This document shows, one piece after another, positions 27,618 through 38,376 of a stretch of 45,688 bases of DNA (its first letter is position 1; the number at the start of each line of letters is the position of its first letter). The notes under the pieces were generated by a model. It was not told the origin of the DNA and made no database searches. It saw nothing but the letters and a program-made list of their open reading frames with translations. Source of the DNA: Candidatus Woesearchaeota archaeon (GTDB lineage: Archaea; Nanobdellota; Nanobdellia; Woesearchaeales; UBA9642); contig DUIB01000064.1 in NCBI GenBank assembly GCA_013330595.1, forward strand, positions 1-45,688. The letters are read 5' to 3'. The translations under genes and the position numbers were made by a program.

Positions 27618-28349
27618 TTATATTTTCAATTCTAATTCCAACCCAACATGATCAGAAAACAATTCATTGGCCGGGCTTATGTATTTTAGCTTGAAATGTT
27701 TGCTCATGAAAATATGATCATAAGCTTTCTTGGGATTCCATGATGGATATGTTTTGTATTTGTTGATGTCAGTCAAGAAATTCAATGGCATTAACTCATC
27801 TATAGATTCTGTATTGAAGTCTCCTGACAGGATTATTGGATATTTTTCCTTTTGAAGATGATTTGCAATGAAATCAATCTGTTTTTTTCTGTCTGATCTG
27901 CTCAATGATAAATGCGTTATAAATGCCTTTATTGTTTTATTTTTTATTTTTAGATTCATTCCTGAAAGAAATCTTGCCTGGCCATTCCCGGGCAATTTGA
28001 TATGCTCTGAGGATATTATCTTGAATTTAGATAAAATGCCGTTACCCTGGTCGATATACCTACCAAATTTGTATGTCGGGAAAAATATTTTATTATTTAT
28101 ATTTGATGACTCTGAGATTCTTTCTAGCTGCTGCTTGAATATTGTCCTTGTTGATTCACCGTCCAATTCTGTGAAAAAGGCAATATCAATATTTTGTTTA
28201 ATGAGATATTTTGATAACAGATCAATTGCCTTCAATGAATGTTCATAAAAGATGCTTGGAAACATCCTGAATGGAATAAGAAAATAATCATAATTATTTT
28301 TGCAAAAAGCTCCTTGCTGAAAATTCAATAATAATAGTCTTATTTCCAT
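27618..28349 (-). CDS. Endonuclease/exonuclease/phosphatase family protein
   Basis: AFFTELDGES, LSGDFNTES, KAYDHIFMSK, LFSDHVGLELEL. Confidence 0.85.
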   Translation of the reverse strand: MEIRLLLLNFQQGAFCKNNYDYFLIPFRMFPSIFYEHSLKAIDLLSKYLIKQNIDIAFFTELDGESTRTIFKQQLERISESSNINNKIFFPTYKFGRYIDQGNGILSKFKIISSEHIKLPGNGQARFLSGMNLKIKNKTIKAFITHLSLSRSDRKKQIDFIANHLQKEKYPIILSGDFNTESIDELMPLNFLTDINKYKTYPSWNPKKAYDHIFMSKHFKLKYISPANELFSDHVGLELELKI

Positions 28350-29089
28350 CTTAGTTCTGCTAATATTGGCAGGTGATCAGACACTTTTAATTCATCAATA
28401 ACATAATATTTTAGTACACCGAAATCCTTGCTATAATAGATATAATCGATCCTTCTTTTTGGCTTCCAGCTTGGAAATGTCTTTGGTGTTTCCAGCCTGA
28501 TTAATCCTGTATCATTAAGAGCCTGAAGCTCTTTTTCATTGCTGGTGTTAAGATCTCCAGTCAGTATTATTGGCCCGTTGATTTTTTTTATGATTTCAGT
28601 AATCTGCTCTAATTCTCTTTTTCTGCTGAATTTTCCTAATGCTAGTTGTGTTGTTAGGATAGTGACTATTTTGTTATTTACACTTATTTTACTCAGGCTT
28701 AATGCTCTATGTTCTCCATGTCTTACTAGCTGAAAATTTTGTGTGTCAGTTATATCATATTTTGTTAGTATTCCATTGCCTTGATTAACAAGATTGAGTA
28801 TTTTTCTTACAGGAAAAAAGTGAAATTTCTTCAAAACTGTTTTGTTGGCTAGTTTCTTAAGATTATTTCCATGAAGTGTCCTGAAGCTTCCTCCATCGAT
28901 CTCTACAAAAGTGCAGATATCAACATCTTCTTTGTTTATTACTCTTGCGATATTGCTTATGGCATTTACGTTATGCGGGATAACATACTTCCATGCTGAT
29001 GTCAAATACTGCCAATAGCCTCTTGTTATTGAAGCGCAGTATTCAATATTCAATGTAAGAATTCTTATTGTGTCTCTTTTCTCTGGCAT
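28340..29089 (-). CDS. Endonuclease/exonuclease/phosphatase family protein (paralog)
   Basis: TFVEIDGGSFR, LTGDLNTSN, RRIDYIYYSKD, VSDHLPILAEL. Confidence 0.85.
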   Translation of the reverse strand: MPEKRDTIRILTLNIEYCASITRGYWQYLTSAWKYVIPHNVNAISNIARVINKEDVDICTFVEIDGGSFRTLHGNNLKKLANKTVLKKFHFFPVRKILNLVNQGNGILTKYDITDTQNFQLVRHGEHRALSLSKISVNNKIVTILTTQLALGKFSRKRELEQITEIIKKINGPIILTGDLNTSNEKELQALNDTGLIRLETPKTFPSWKPKRRIDYIYYSKDFGVLKYYVIDELKVSDHLPILAELRWK

Positions 29090-29157
29090 TCTTGAAACGA
29101 AGAATTATGATTAATAAAGTTTGTGATTAATATTTTTAGGTATTGGAAGAGTAATTA

Positions 29158-29508
29158 CTAAAAATCTGCTCCAATAATCTTCTTGTACTTTTCTAAGAAC
29201 GATTGTTCATCTCCAAAACCGAACTGCATAAAATCGTGTTTTAAACTATTTGGACCTACTCCTTTTACATCGAAATCCTTGCCTTTTTCATTTCTAATAT
29301 GATAATAAGTTCTTACTGGAGATACTGGATCTCCTGCACACAGTCCATCTTGGAAGGTATCTTCTCCATCTTCGAATTTGACAAACAATGTTCCATACTC
29401 CTTCCAGTCATGAGCAATTAATTGGCCTAATTGACTAAATCTAGAATGATCTCTATTTACTACTAATACTGCAATGTTTTTGGCATGTGATGTAGGATTC
29501 CACGTCAT
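29158..29508 (-). CDS. Hypothetical protein
   Basis: 116-aa ORF with good composition. Confidence 0.6.
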   Translation of the reverse strand: MTWNPTSHAKNIAVLVVNRDHSRFSQLGQLIAHDWKEYGTLFVKFEDGEDTFQDGLCAGDPVSPVRTYYHIRNEKGKDFDVKGVGPNSLKHDFMQFGFGDEQSFLEKYKKIIGADF

Positions 29509-29630
29509 AATATTACCCCCTGTTGACAGGAATGATGCCTCCTATATAAATTTTCCGTTCACTATTTATTTAACAAGTTTTATGAGCACCATAAGTAATA
29601 TTGCCTTACGAATCATTTAAAGAATCAGAA

Positions 29631-29942
29631 TTATTCATCAATCATCTCGATCTCTATATTAAGGCCTTCTGGAATCGGGACTTTCATCACAAGCCTTAAC
29701 GCCCTTTCATCAATGCCCAGGTCGATCAATCTTTTATGGACTCGCATCTCAAACCTGTCCCAGGTTGCCGTACCGTTACCGCATGGACCTTTTCTTGTTG
29801 TTAAACGTAATTTTTTTGTAGGCAAGGGAATAGGGCCTTTCATCACTACTCCTGTTTTTTCAGCTACATCCATTATGTATGCACATGTTTGATTAATCTT
29901 GTTTATGTCAGTGCTTGCTAATTTTATCCTTGCCTTCTGCAT
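29631..29942 (-). CDS. rps10: Ribosomal protein S10 (uS10)
   Basis: [74 protein letters not shown]. Confidence 0.95.
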   Translation of the reverse strand: MQKARIKLASTDINKINQTCAYIMDVAEKTGVVMKGPIPLPTKKLRLTTRKGPCGNGTATWDRFEMRVHKRLIDLGIDERALRLVMKVPIPEGLNIEIEMIDE

Positions 29943-30001
29943 GATTTACTCCAATGATGAATTGTTAGTTCATCATGTTTGAAAATTAAAAAAATAAAAT
30001 A

Positions 30002-31306
30002 TTATTTCTTAACAACATCAATGCACATTCCTGCTGCAACTGTTGCTCCTGAATCCCTGATAGCAAATCTTGAAAGTTGTGGGATTGTTTTCTGTGTCTC
30101 AATCACTAATGGATGCACTGGCTTTAACTTGACAATTGCTGCATCTCCATTCTTTATGAAATCAGGATGCTCTTGCAATACTTCACCAGTCATTGGATTT
30201 AGTTTCTTGACAATTTCTGTAACCTGGCATGCAACCTGTGCTGTATGGATATGGAATACAGGTGTATAGCCTACTGTTATTACAGATGGATGATTCAATA
30301 CAACAATCTGTGCAGTAAATTCTGTTGCAATAGTTGGAATACTGTCTTCATGTCCAAGTACATCTCCTCTAGCAACATCCTTTTTTCCAAATCCTCTAAC
30401 ACTTAATCCTACATTGTCTCCAGGAACTGCTTCTTTTAATTGCTCATGATGCATCTCAATGCTCTTTACCTCTCCTGGAATTCCTTTACCTTCTCTTCCT
30501 GGAACTGCAATCACTTTATCATTTACTTTCAATACTCCTGTTTCTACTCTTCCAACAGGAACAACCCCTATACCTGTGATGTTATAAACATCTTGGATTG
30601 GAAGCCTTAATGGCAATTCAGTAGGTTTTTGCGGAACTTTTAAGTTATTGATTGCTTCAAGCAGTGTTGGTCCAGTAAACCATGATAGTTTATCTGATTT
30701 CTTGACAACATTATCTCCTAGCAATGATGCTAATGGAAGGAATTGAACATCTTCAACTTTCCATCCAGATGCCTTAAGCAATGCTGTAATTACTTTCTTT
30801 ATACCTTCAAATCTTTCTTGAGAATAACCCTGCATGTCCATCTTGTTTACAGCAACAATCAATTGCTGTACACCAAGAATTTTTGTTAAACGGCAATGCT
30901 CAACTGTCTGTGGTGGAAGTTCTGTTATTGTTTCTGTTCCTTTAATCTCATTTGCTCCGCATACAAGAACAGCTGCATCTGCCTGTGATGCTCCTGTGAT
31001 CATGTTCTTTACAAAATCCTTGTGCCCAGGTGCGTCGATTATTGTGAAATAATACTTATCAGTCTCAAATCTCTTGTGAGAAAGATCAATTGTTACGCCT
31101 CTCTCCTGCTCTTCTTTTAAGTTATCCATAATGAATGCAAACTCAAATCCACCTTTGCCAAGCTCTTGTGCTTTATCTTTAAGTTTTCTCATTGCCTGTT
31201 CATCAACATTTCCTGAATCATACAATAGTCTTCCTACTGTTGTTGATTTTCCATGATCTACATGTCCTACAAATACAAGATTTATGTGCTCTTTCTCTTT
31301 TGCCAT
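30002..31306 (-). CDS. tuf: Translation elongation factor EF-1 alpha
   Basis: [54 protein letters not shown]. Confidence 0.97.
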   Translation of the reverse strand: MAKEKEHINLVFVGHVDHGKSTTVGRLLYDSGNVDEQAMRKLKDKAQELGKGGFEFAFIMDNLKEEQERGVTIDLSHKRFETDKYYFTIIDAPGHKDFVKNMITGASQADAAVLVCGANEIKGTETITELPPQTVEHCRLTKILGVQQLIVAVNKMDMQGYSQERFEGIKKVITALLKASGWKVEDVQFLPLASLLGDNVVKKSDKLSWFTGPTLLEAINNLKVPQKPTELPLRLPIQDVYNITGIGVVPVGRVETGVLKVNDKVIAVPGREGKGIPGEVKSIEMHHEQLKEAVPGDNVGLSVRGFGKKDVARGDVLGHEDSIPTIATEFTAQIVVLNHPSVITVGYTPVFHIHTAQVACQVTEIVKKLNPMTGEVLQEHPDFIKNGDAAIVKLKPVHPLVIETQKTIPQLSRFAIRDSGATVAAGMCIDVVKK

Positions 31307-31605
31307 TTTATGACCTCCAAATTTTAAACATAAATTCCAATAATAAATTGAAATCTATTTCACTGAACGTACTAAACTCATTAACCCCCAAATGGGTATT
31401 TTTAGAGGAAATATAGGCTATTTATAAATATTATGTTTTAGCATTCGGTGGCATATTAACTTTCAGAAGGCTAAAACCTGTTAATTATTGAAGAATGATA
31501 AATTAGGATATATAGCAAAATGTCGCCAAATTTCTTTATAGTATTTATGACCGGCAAGTCAATACAAAAACAAACTTTATAAATAATAGCTTATTCTCAT
31601 GCAAA

Positions 31606-32193
31606 ATGGAACAAACAAATATAATCCCTATTATAGAGTATTTGAAGACAAATCCTAGAGAAATAGAATATAATAATGAGAAATTACGAGAAGCATTAAA
31701 AGATGTGATTTTTTGTGATGATGCATTTGCAACAGATCTTCAAAAAGACTATGAAAACAACGAAAATGCATTCAAAAATATTGTCTATAAAGATAATTTT
31801 ATTTTGAAAATATCTTTGGGAAAGATATTGAGATTTTCTAATATCGGTAATTATCAGCCATCATTTATGGATAAACATAGACATAAAAGAGAATTCCATA
31901 AGGGCAGATTACCGTATGGATTAATACTAGACGATTTGATACAAGATCCAACAATAGTACAATCTATGGCAGATTCTCCTTCAAAATATTCTCTATTGGG
32001 AAAGATTGAAGTTATCGAGATAGATACTTCAAATCCTGAGAAATCTTACCTTTACATCTCAAAAAAACCTGTATTAACAATCTGTGGGGCTGATGATAAT
32101 TATATAAGAAAATGGGAAGATAAACATACTTATCATTTTAGGGATAAAGATAATATATTCAGTAAAAAGAAATTAGTAATTGAGACCAATTAA
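31606..32193 (+). CDS. Hypothetical protein
   Basis: 195-aa ORF. Confidence 0.6.
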   Translation: MEQTNIIPIIEYLKTNPREIEYNNEKLREALKDVIFCDDAFATDLQKDYENNENAFKNIVYKDNFILKISLGKILRFSNIGNYQPSFMDKHRHKREFHKGRLPYGLILDDLIQDPTIVQSMADSPSKYSLLGKIEVIEIDTSNPEKSYLYISKKPVLTICGADDNYIRKWEDKHTYHFRDKDNIFSKKKLVIETN

Positions 32194-32459
32194 AGATCAT
32201 AAAATTTCTTCAGCCAGAAACTATCCCAGTATTCTTTCCTATGTTGTGATTCAAGGTCCTTCTGGAATGTATAAAGACTATCAATAACTTTTGGATCAGT
32301 CTCTGTTTTAAGTTCTAACTTAACATTATCGATCTTGGCTTCAAGAGACTTCATGTCTTTTCTTTGAAAAGAACATGTGAGTCCAATAAAATATACTATT
32401 ACGACAGGAAACAATCCGTATTTTATTACAGGATGCTTAATGATTGTCTTTAGATTCAT
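32190..32459 (-). CDS. Small single-TM hypothetical protein
   Basis: 89 aa, ATGA overlap with EF-2 stop. Confidence 0.6.
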   Translation of the reverse strand: MNLKTIIKHPVIKYGLFPVVIVYFIGLTCSFQRKDMKSLEAKIDNVKLELKTETDPKVIDSLYTFQKDLESQHRKEYWDSFWLKKFYDL

Positions 32460-34636
32460 TCTGAGGCTTCTTCTTCTGTTCCTTTAAGGCCTTTCCTGTT
32501 CCTGATCTGGGTTATGATCTTCATCTGCAGTTCTTCAGGAAGTTTCTCAAATGTCTGGTCAAGAACAAAGAAGTTTCCTCTTCCTTCTGTTGCAGATCTC
32601 AAGTCTGAGCTTAATCCAAACATCTCTCCAACAGGAAGCTTTCCCTTAACCATGATCTGAGCTCCTTCTTGTTGCATATCCAATAATTGTCCTCTTTTGC
32701 TGCTGATTAGTTTTGAGATCTCTCCCATGAATTCAACAGGCGCATCAAATTGCAGGACTTGAACAGGTTCAAATATCAATGGATTAGCAGTCATCATAGC
32801 TCCTCTGATACCTTCTCTTACTGCAGGGTATACTTGAGCTGGACCTCTATGGATTGCATCTTCATGAAGCTTAACATCATCTAAGATCACTTTAACTCCA
32901 ATGCATGGTTCCTTTGATAATGGGCCTTTCATCATGACATCTTCAAACATGTCAGAGACCATTTCAATAACTTCACCAATATGAACAATTCCTCTTGTAC
33001 CATCAATAAGCATGTTTCCATTATATACATCTCTCACTTTTCTAGATTCCTTGCTGTCCATTCCAGCTTCTTCTAATGATTGCCATAATTCCTGAGAATT
33101 CTTTTTAACTCTACCACTAGAAATGCTTCCAGACTTTATTGCTGCTTTTAATTCATCTGACAAAGGTTCAACCTTAAAATAGAACTTGTTATGCTTATTA
33201 GGGCTTTTTCCCTCATAATCTTCAGGACTATTTCTTGTTATAGTCTCTCTATATACAACAATCGGCGGGCTTGATACTATTTCGACACCTTTTTCTGATT
33301 TGATCCTATTCTCAATAATCTCAAGATGTAATTCACCCATTCCAGACATTAAATGCTCACCAGTCTCTTGATTGATTTCAATCACAATACTAGGATCTTC
33401 TTTTGAAATCTGAATCAAGACTTCAACAAGTTTAGGAAGATCAGAAGGTCTTTTAGCTTCAATAGCCTTTGTCATGACAGGTTCAAAGATATGAGTAATC
33501 TGTTCAAAAGGTTCAATCTCTCCAATACTTACAGTCTCTCCAGGATATGCTCCTTTTAGACCACCTGCGCCAATAATATTGCCTGCAGGAATATTATCTA
33601 CAATCTCCCTTTTTGGACCATTATATACATATAGTTGCTGGACTCTGACATCCATCTTAGCTCTATTAAGCCTCATCATGTCTCCTCTATGCAATGTTCC
33701 TCCAAAGACTCTTCCAGCTGCAATCTCTCCAGCCTGAGGATCAATAACAATTTTAGTGATAACAAAAACACCCGGCCCTTTCGGATCAGCCTTAAGAAGT
33801 GCCTGGCCTAATGGACTTTGCAAGTCTCCATGCCAAATTTTAGGAATCCTATATTCCTGAGCTCTGATTGGACTTGGATGATGCTTAATTACTGCATCTA
33901 AGATAACTTCATGCAATGGAGCTTTATGTTTAAGCTCTTTCCATGCATCATTCTCATAAGCATCAATAATATCCTTAAAACTTATTTCTTTTTTCTTCAT
34001 GTACGGAACTGATAATGCCCAATTATGAAATGCAGATCCAAAACATACACTTCCATCAAGAACATTAACCTGCCATTTAGGACCCATATCTGGACTAATA
34101 TCAATGATCAATCTATTAACATGATTAATAATCTTCATGAATCTCTCCTGCATAGCTTCAGGAGTCAGTTTTACTTCTTTGATCAATCTATCAACTTTGT
34201 TAATGAAAAGAATAGGTTTAACTCTTTCTCTTAAAGCTTGTTTCAATACAGTCTCTGTCTGAGGCATAATACCTTCAACAGCGCAACATAAAGTAATAGC
34301 TCCATCAACAGCCCTCATAGCTCTAGTAACATCACCACCAAAATCAACATGTCCAGGAGTGTCAATAAGATTAATAAGAAATTCTTGACCATCAACCTCA
34401 TGAACCATAGATACATTAGCAGCATCAATAGTGATGCCTCTAGTCATTTCATCTTCATGAAAATCAAGAACACAAGCTTTTCCTGCAAGCTCTTCAGACA
34501 TCATGCCAGCACCCCATAATAGATTATCAGAAAAAGTAGTTTTTCCATGATCAATATGCGCACATGTAGCGATATTCCTTATATTGTTAGGCCTATTCAT
34601 TATTCTCATGACCTTATCTACCATCTTTTCTCCCAT
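32456..34636 (-). CDS. fusA: Translation elongation factor EF-2
   Basis: NIATCAHIDHGKTTFSDNLLWGAGMMSEELAGKACVLDFHEDEMTRGITIDAANVSM. Confidence 0.97.
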   Translation of the reverse strand: MGEKMVDKVMRIMNRPNNIRNIATCAHIDHGKTTFSDNLLWGAGMMSEELAGKACVLDFHEDEMTRGITIDAANVSMVHEVDGQEFLINLIDTPGHVDFGGDVTRAMRAVDGAITLCCAVEGIMPQTETVLKQALRERVKPILFINKVDRLIKEVKLTPEAMQERFMKIINHVNRLIIDISPDMGPKWQVNVLDGSVCFGSAFHNWALSVPYMKKKEISFKDIIDAYENDAWKELKHKAPLHEVILDAVIKHHPSPIRAQEYRIPKIWHGDLQSPLGQALLKADPKGPGVFVITKIVIDPQAGEIAAGRVFGGTLHRGDMMRLNRAKMDVRVQQLYVYNGPKREIVDNIPAGNIIGAGGLKGAYPGETVSIGEIEPFEQITHIFEPVMTKAIEAKRPSDLPKLVEVLIQISKEDPSIVIEINQETGEHLMSGMGELHLEIIENRIKSEKGVEIVSSPPIVVYRETITRNSPEDYEGKSPNKHNKFYFKVEPLSDELKAAIKSGSISSGRVKKNSQELWQSLEEAGMDSKESRKVRDVYNGNMLIDGTRGIVHIGEVIEMVSDMFEDVMMKGPLSKEPCIGVKVILDDVKLHEDAIHRGPAQVYPAVREGIRGAMMTANPLIFEPVQVLQFDAPVEFMGEISKLISSKRGQLLDMQQEGAQIMVKGKLPVGEMFGLSSDLRSATEGRGNFFVLDQTFEKLPEELQMKIITQIRNRKGLKGTEEEASE

Positions 34637-34654
34637 AATTTTTTTGGGAAAAAA

Positions 34655-34700
34655 ATTAAGTAAAAAAAGGATTTTGCTGAAGCAAAATCATTCACTTAAT
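34655..34700. repeat. Stem-loop upstream of EF-2 (attaagt...acttaat with inner gattttgc-tga-agcaaaatc)
   Basis: Direct reading of complementary arms. Confidence 0.55.
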
Positions 34701-34771
34701 CTCTTTCACAACCTCCATATTTTGTGTTAATAATGATTTAGTATAGTGTAATATTTTTATTCTTCAATCGA

Positions 34772-35332
34772 TTAAAATACATGGACTTCATGGACTGTCT
34801 TGTATGTATGAAGCTCTTCTGGCTTGAACCATAAAGCGATTTCGTATTTAGCTTCCTCTGGTTTGCCAGATGCATGAATAAGATTCCTTATAGACTTTTC
34901 TTTATCATCAGCATACTTATATGAATGTTGAGCAAAATCTCCTCTTATTGTTCCAGGCATAGCTGATTTAGGCTCTGTCGGACCAACCATTTTCCTAACA
35001 AGCTCAACAGCATCAATGCCCTCAAGAACAAGTGCAACAACAGGTCCTTGTGTTAAGTAACTCACAACATCCTTGAAAACTCTTGGACCTTTTCTTTCTT
35101 CAACATCAAAATAATGCTTTTTAGCAAAAGCTTCATCAATCCATTGCATCTTCATGCCAACAATCTTTAATCCAACATCCTCAAATCTCTGCATGATCTT
35201 TCCAATAATCTGTCTTTGGACTCCATCAGCCTTGATTAAGACAAGGGTTCTTTCAATTTTTGATGGCGGCATATTTTCATTAATATCAGGATTTTTCTTA
35301 ATCATTTCAATCACTTCCCTTCTGCACTCCAT
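34772..35332 (-). CDS. ndk: Nucleoside diphosphate kinase
   Basis: [67 protein letters not shown]; internal start at MIKKNPDIN possible. Confidence 0.95.
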   Translation of the reverse strand: MECRREVIEMIKKNPDINENMPPSKIERTLVLIKADGVQRQIIGKIMQRFEDVGLKIVGMKMQWIDEAFAKKHYFDVEERKGPRVFKDVVSYLTQGPVVALVLEGIDAVELVRKMVGPTEPKSAMPGTIRGDFAQHSYKYADDKEKSIRNLIHASGKPEEAKYEIALWFKPEELHTYKTVHEVHVF

Positions 35333-35475
35333 TTGTGCTCTCTTGGAATCCTATTAAGTTTCAATAGGTTCTTTTCACACTTGCTTGAGCAAAAATAAAG
35401 TACTTGGCCAGAAACCTTAACATACATTGTTCCAGTTCCTTTTGGAATTTCTTTGTTACAAAATGAGCATTTCAT
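35311..35475 (-). CDS. rpl24e: Ribosomal protein L24e
   Basis: [49 protein letters not shown]. Confidence 0.95.
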   Translation of the reverse strand: MKCSFCNKEIPKGTGTMYVKVSGQVLYFCSSKCEKNLLKLNRIPREHKWSAEGK

Positions 35476-35482
35476 AAAATTT

Positions 35483-35602
35483 TTTGCGAAAAAATTTAGT
35501 AAACGCAAAGAACTTACGTTCTTGCGCACAAAAAACTTTTGTTTTTCTGTGAGCGTGCGACATTTTGCTTTGCAAAACTCCCACTAACTGTTTTTTCGCA
35601 AA
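35483..35602. repeat. Multi-hairpin element between S28e and L24e genes
   Basis: Outer tttgcgaaaaaa/ttttttcgcaaa (12 bp) plus ttagt/actaa; inner cgcaaagaac..gttcttgcg, cacaaaaaac..tgtttttctgtg and ttttgc-ttt-gcaaaa hairpins. Confidence 0.75.
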
Positions 35603-35621
35603 CCTCCTTGTTGTAAATTTA

Positions 35622-35924
35622 TTACTGATTGCCTCTACCCATCTTATTCAATGGCCGAGCTTCAATCTCTGTCTCTCTTAGCATTAAAGTATCTCCTACT
35701 TGAACAGGGCCTCTTACATTTCTTCTCATTGTCTTGTTCTTGTCCCTTCCATCAAGGATCTTTACCCTAACTTGAGTTGCTTCTCCTCTTGTTCCTGTCC
35801 TGCCTATGACTTCTTCTACTGTTGCAGGAACTGCATAAGTGAAATTCACACTGCCTTTGATTTCTGTGGCTTGAACATTCTCAAGTCCTTTCATTGGCTT
35901 TTGTTGTGGCTTAGAGCTTCCCAT
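35622..35924 (-). CDS. rps28e: Ribosomal protein S28e
   Basis: [57 protein letters not shown]. Confidence 0.93.
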   Translation of the reverse strand: MGSSKPQQKPMKGLENVQATEIKGSVNFTYAVPATVEEVIGRTGTRGEATQVRVKILDGRDKNKTMRRNVRGPVQVGDTLMLRETEIEARPLNKMGRGNQ

Positions 35925-35928
35925 TATT

Positions 35929-36231
35929 TCACTCCTTTAACATTGACTTTGCATCACCAGCATCGAGAATAACAACAGCTGCTGTTGGTTTTGTCAATCC
36001 TGCAGCTGCTCCTAATTCCTCTTTGTTTGGGACTTCAATGCATAATATTCCTTTTTCTTTTGCTAATAATGGCAAGTGCATAACTATCTCCTTTGGATTA
36101 ACATCTCCTGCATATACTACTGCTAGAGCTGTTCCTCTTTCTAAGAATTTAGTAACTTCATTAGTGCCTTTTTTTATTTTACCTGATTTTCTTGCTATCT
36201 CAACAAGTTCATATCCTTTATGGTCTGTCAT
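35929..36231 (-). CDS. rpl7ae: Ribosomal protein L7Ae
   Basis: [44 protein letters not shown]. Confidence 0.95.
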   Translation of the reverse strand: MTDHKGYELVEIARKSGKIKKGTNEVTKFLERGTALAVVYAGDVNPKEIVMHLPLLAKEKGILCIEVPNKEELGAAAGLTKPTAAVVILDAGDAKSMLKE

Positions 36232-36435
36232 TTTTTCCTCCAGGTATTAAGAAATAATACCTCATTCAGCCGAAGCTTCATTAATCACTGGTATTTTCTA
36301 GGAATAATAAAGTGTTTATAAATATTGTTGTTATGGAAAATTAGTCTTTGATTGCTGAGTGATTGATTATATTTTCTATTTCTTGGCTTGAACTACAGTT
36401 TAAAAAATATCGTTCTCAATTTAAGCTTAGAATTA

Positions 36436-36786
36436 TTATTTTTTTCTTCTAATTATATCTTGTATTACTTTTTCATTGTTTATATGTCCACAGTCACATA
36501 TTACTGGAAAGCTAGTAGAAAATAACACACTTTTGCATTGCTCACAGTTAAATCCGAAGACTTGCTCTGGAAAAGAAAGATCAAACTCCTCTAATGGAAA
36601 TTCCTGAAAGTTTATTTCTTTGTGCTTTGGCTTCTGAAGGTCTTTAATCACTTCTATTATTCCTTCGGATAGGCACTGAAGACAAATGTTTAGTTCTCCT
36701 TTAGCATATGTACAGTTAAAGACTGCGGTTTCATTACTATCGCAACCGCACATATTGCATATTCGCAACGGATTTAAGGACTCCAT
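36436..36786 (-). CDS. Zn-binding hypothetical protein (multiple CxxC)
   Basis: CNMCGCDSN...CLQCL...CEQCKSVLFSTSFPVICDCGH. Confidence 0.6.
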   Translation of the reverse strand: MESLNPLRICNMCGCDSNETAVFNCTYAKGELNICLQCLSEGIIEVIKDLQKPKHKEINFQEFPLEEFDLSFPEQVFGFNCEQCKSVLFSTSFPVICDCGHINNEKVIQDIIRRKK

Positions 36787-36905
36787 ATCTGTATACTAAA
36801 GAATATACTAATATATAAATGTTTTGTTATAATGGGAGAGAGACGAATTTCATTTAATGATTATAAAACAGAAAACAATATATATACTAGGAAAAAGTAG
36901 ATAGC

Positions 36906-37784
36906 ATGATCATAATATCAGTAATAGTTGCATTAGTTGCATTGGTCATTGGATCAATAACTGATTTCAAGAAAAGAGAAGTCCATGATTATGTCTCTTA
37001 TGGATTGACATTCATTGCAGTTGCAATAAGCATTATCTACACAATAATTATTTGGGATTACACACCATTGGTACAGACAATAATGGGATTATTGATTGGA
37101 CTAGGTATTGCATATGCAATGTTCTATCTAGGGCAATGGGGAGGAGGAGACAGCAAGCTGATTATTGGCTTAGGTGCTGTCCTAGGATTTAATGTTTTTC
37201 CAGTATTTGGAGACAGTAATTTTCTGTTTCCACTGCTTATTATAAACATTATTCTCGCAGGAGCTATATATGGATTGATATTCAGTGTATATCTGGCCAT
37301 TAAACATAGACATGAATTTATCAAGAATTTGAGAAAATGGCTGGATAAAAAGCAAATAATGAATGCAAGAAGAATCTTGTTAGGATTTGTAATAATTTCA
37401 GTAATCCTAATAATGTTTTTTATACCGCAGGAATTTAAGCTGCTATTGCTAAGCATTGCGGCATTGTTGTTTCTAGTTTTTTATGTTTGGATTTTTGTGA
37501 AAATAATCGAAGAAAGCTGTATGATAAAACTAGTTGATATAGAAAAATTAACAGAAGGAGACTGGATATTCAAGGATGTGTTTGTTTCAGGAAAATACAT
37601 AACAGGGCCAAAGGATCTTGGAATATCAAAACATCAAATCAATGTTCTTAAAAAATTCAGGAGTCAGGGAAAAATCAAAAAAATTATGATTAAAGAGGGT
37701 ATTCCGTTTATTCCAGCATTCTTTATAGCTTTCATATTAACAATAATGATGTATTATATGAAGATTCCTAGCTTATTATTCTAA
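36906..37784 (+). CDS. A24-family (GxGD) prepilin peptidase
   Basis: SITDFKKREVHDYVSYGL and GGGDSKLIIGLGAVLG aspartyl motifs, polytopic. Confidence 0.85.
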   Translation: MIIISVIVALVALVIGSITDFKKREVHDYVSYGLTFIAVAISIIYTIIIWDYTPLVQTIMGLLIGLGIAYAMFYLGQWGGGDSKLIIGLGAVLGFNVFPVFGDSNFLFPLLIINIILAGAIYGLIFSVYLAIKHRHEFIKNLRKWLDKKQIMNARRILLGFVIISVILIMFFIPQEFKLLLLSIAALLFLVFYVWIFVKIIEESCMIKLVDIEKLTEGDWIFKDVFVSGKYITGPKDLGISKHQINVLKKFRSQGKIKKIMIKEGIPFIPAFFIAFILTIMMYYMKIPSLLF

Positions 37785-37824
37785 ATAGGAATATATTGAG
37801 AATTTTATGTGTTATTATAAATAG

Positions 37825-38376
37825 TTATGGGATTCTTTCCAATGACTTCAGCCAATAATTATTTTTCTTTTCAGAATTCTTTTCCTCTGCAGCATTTGAA
37901 TCATCCTGCCTAATCTCTTGTGAGGCAACCACTTCTGCTGGAGATGTTGTTTTATTCTGAGTATTTGAATCCTCAAGAGTTATACCTTCGCTAATCATTC
38001 TCTGCATACTATCCAATGAGTCATTAGTTGCCTGTTTCATGTCCCAGTCAAGCTTTAACCCATCATCTGTTCTTCTTGGGATTACGTGGACTGAGAAATG
38101 ATTTATTGTCTGTCCTGCAGGAACACCATTCTGGATTATAATATTTGTCCCATGAACTTTTAAGACTTCAAAAAGTATCATTGACATCTTATTAGCAGCA
38201 ATAGCCATGGATTTCAGAATATTTGAAGGAACCTGATCCATTATTGTTAAATGCTCTTTAGGGAATATTTGTAGATGTCCTGAAGTTGAGGTATTTGCAG
38301 CAAGGCTTATTATTAGTTCATTATTCTCATAAATAATATGATCCTTCAATATTCCATCACACACATCACATGCCAT
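37825..38376 (-). CDS. HIT-superfamily protein, variant triad (HFSVH)
   Basis: MACDVCDGILKDHIIYENNELIISLA...GHLQIFPKEHLTI...NHFSVHVIPRRTDDGLKLDW. Confidence 0.75.
   Translation of the reverse strand: MACDVCDGILKDHIIYENNELIISLAANTSTSGHLQIFPKEHLTIMDQVPSNILKSMAIAANKMSMILFEVLKVHGTNIIIQNGVPAGQTINHFSVHVIPRRTDDGLKLDWDMKQATNDSLDSMQRMISEGITLEDSNTQNKTTSPAEVVASQEIRQDDSNAAEEKNSEKKNNYWLKSLERIP

Noticed and set aside
36232-36300. Possible L7Ae K-turn autoregulatory leader (aggtatt/aatacct hairpin)
   Set aside because: A hairpin exists, but the GA/GA tandem and 3-nt bulge do not line up as a canonical kink-turn.
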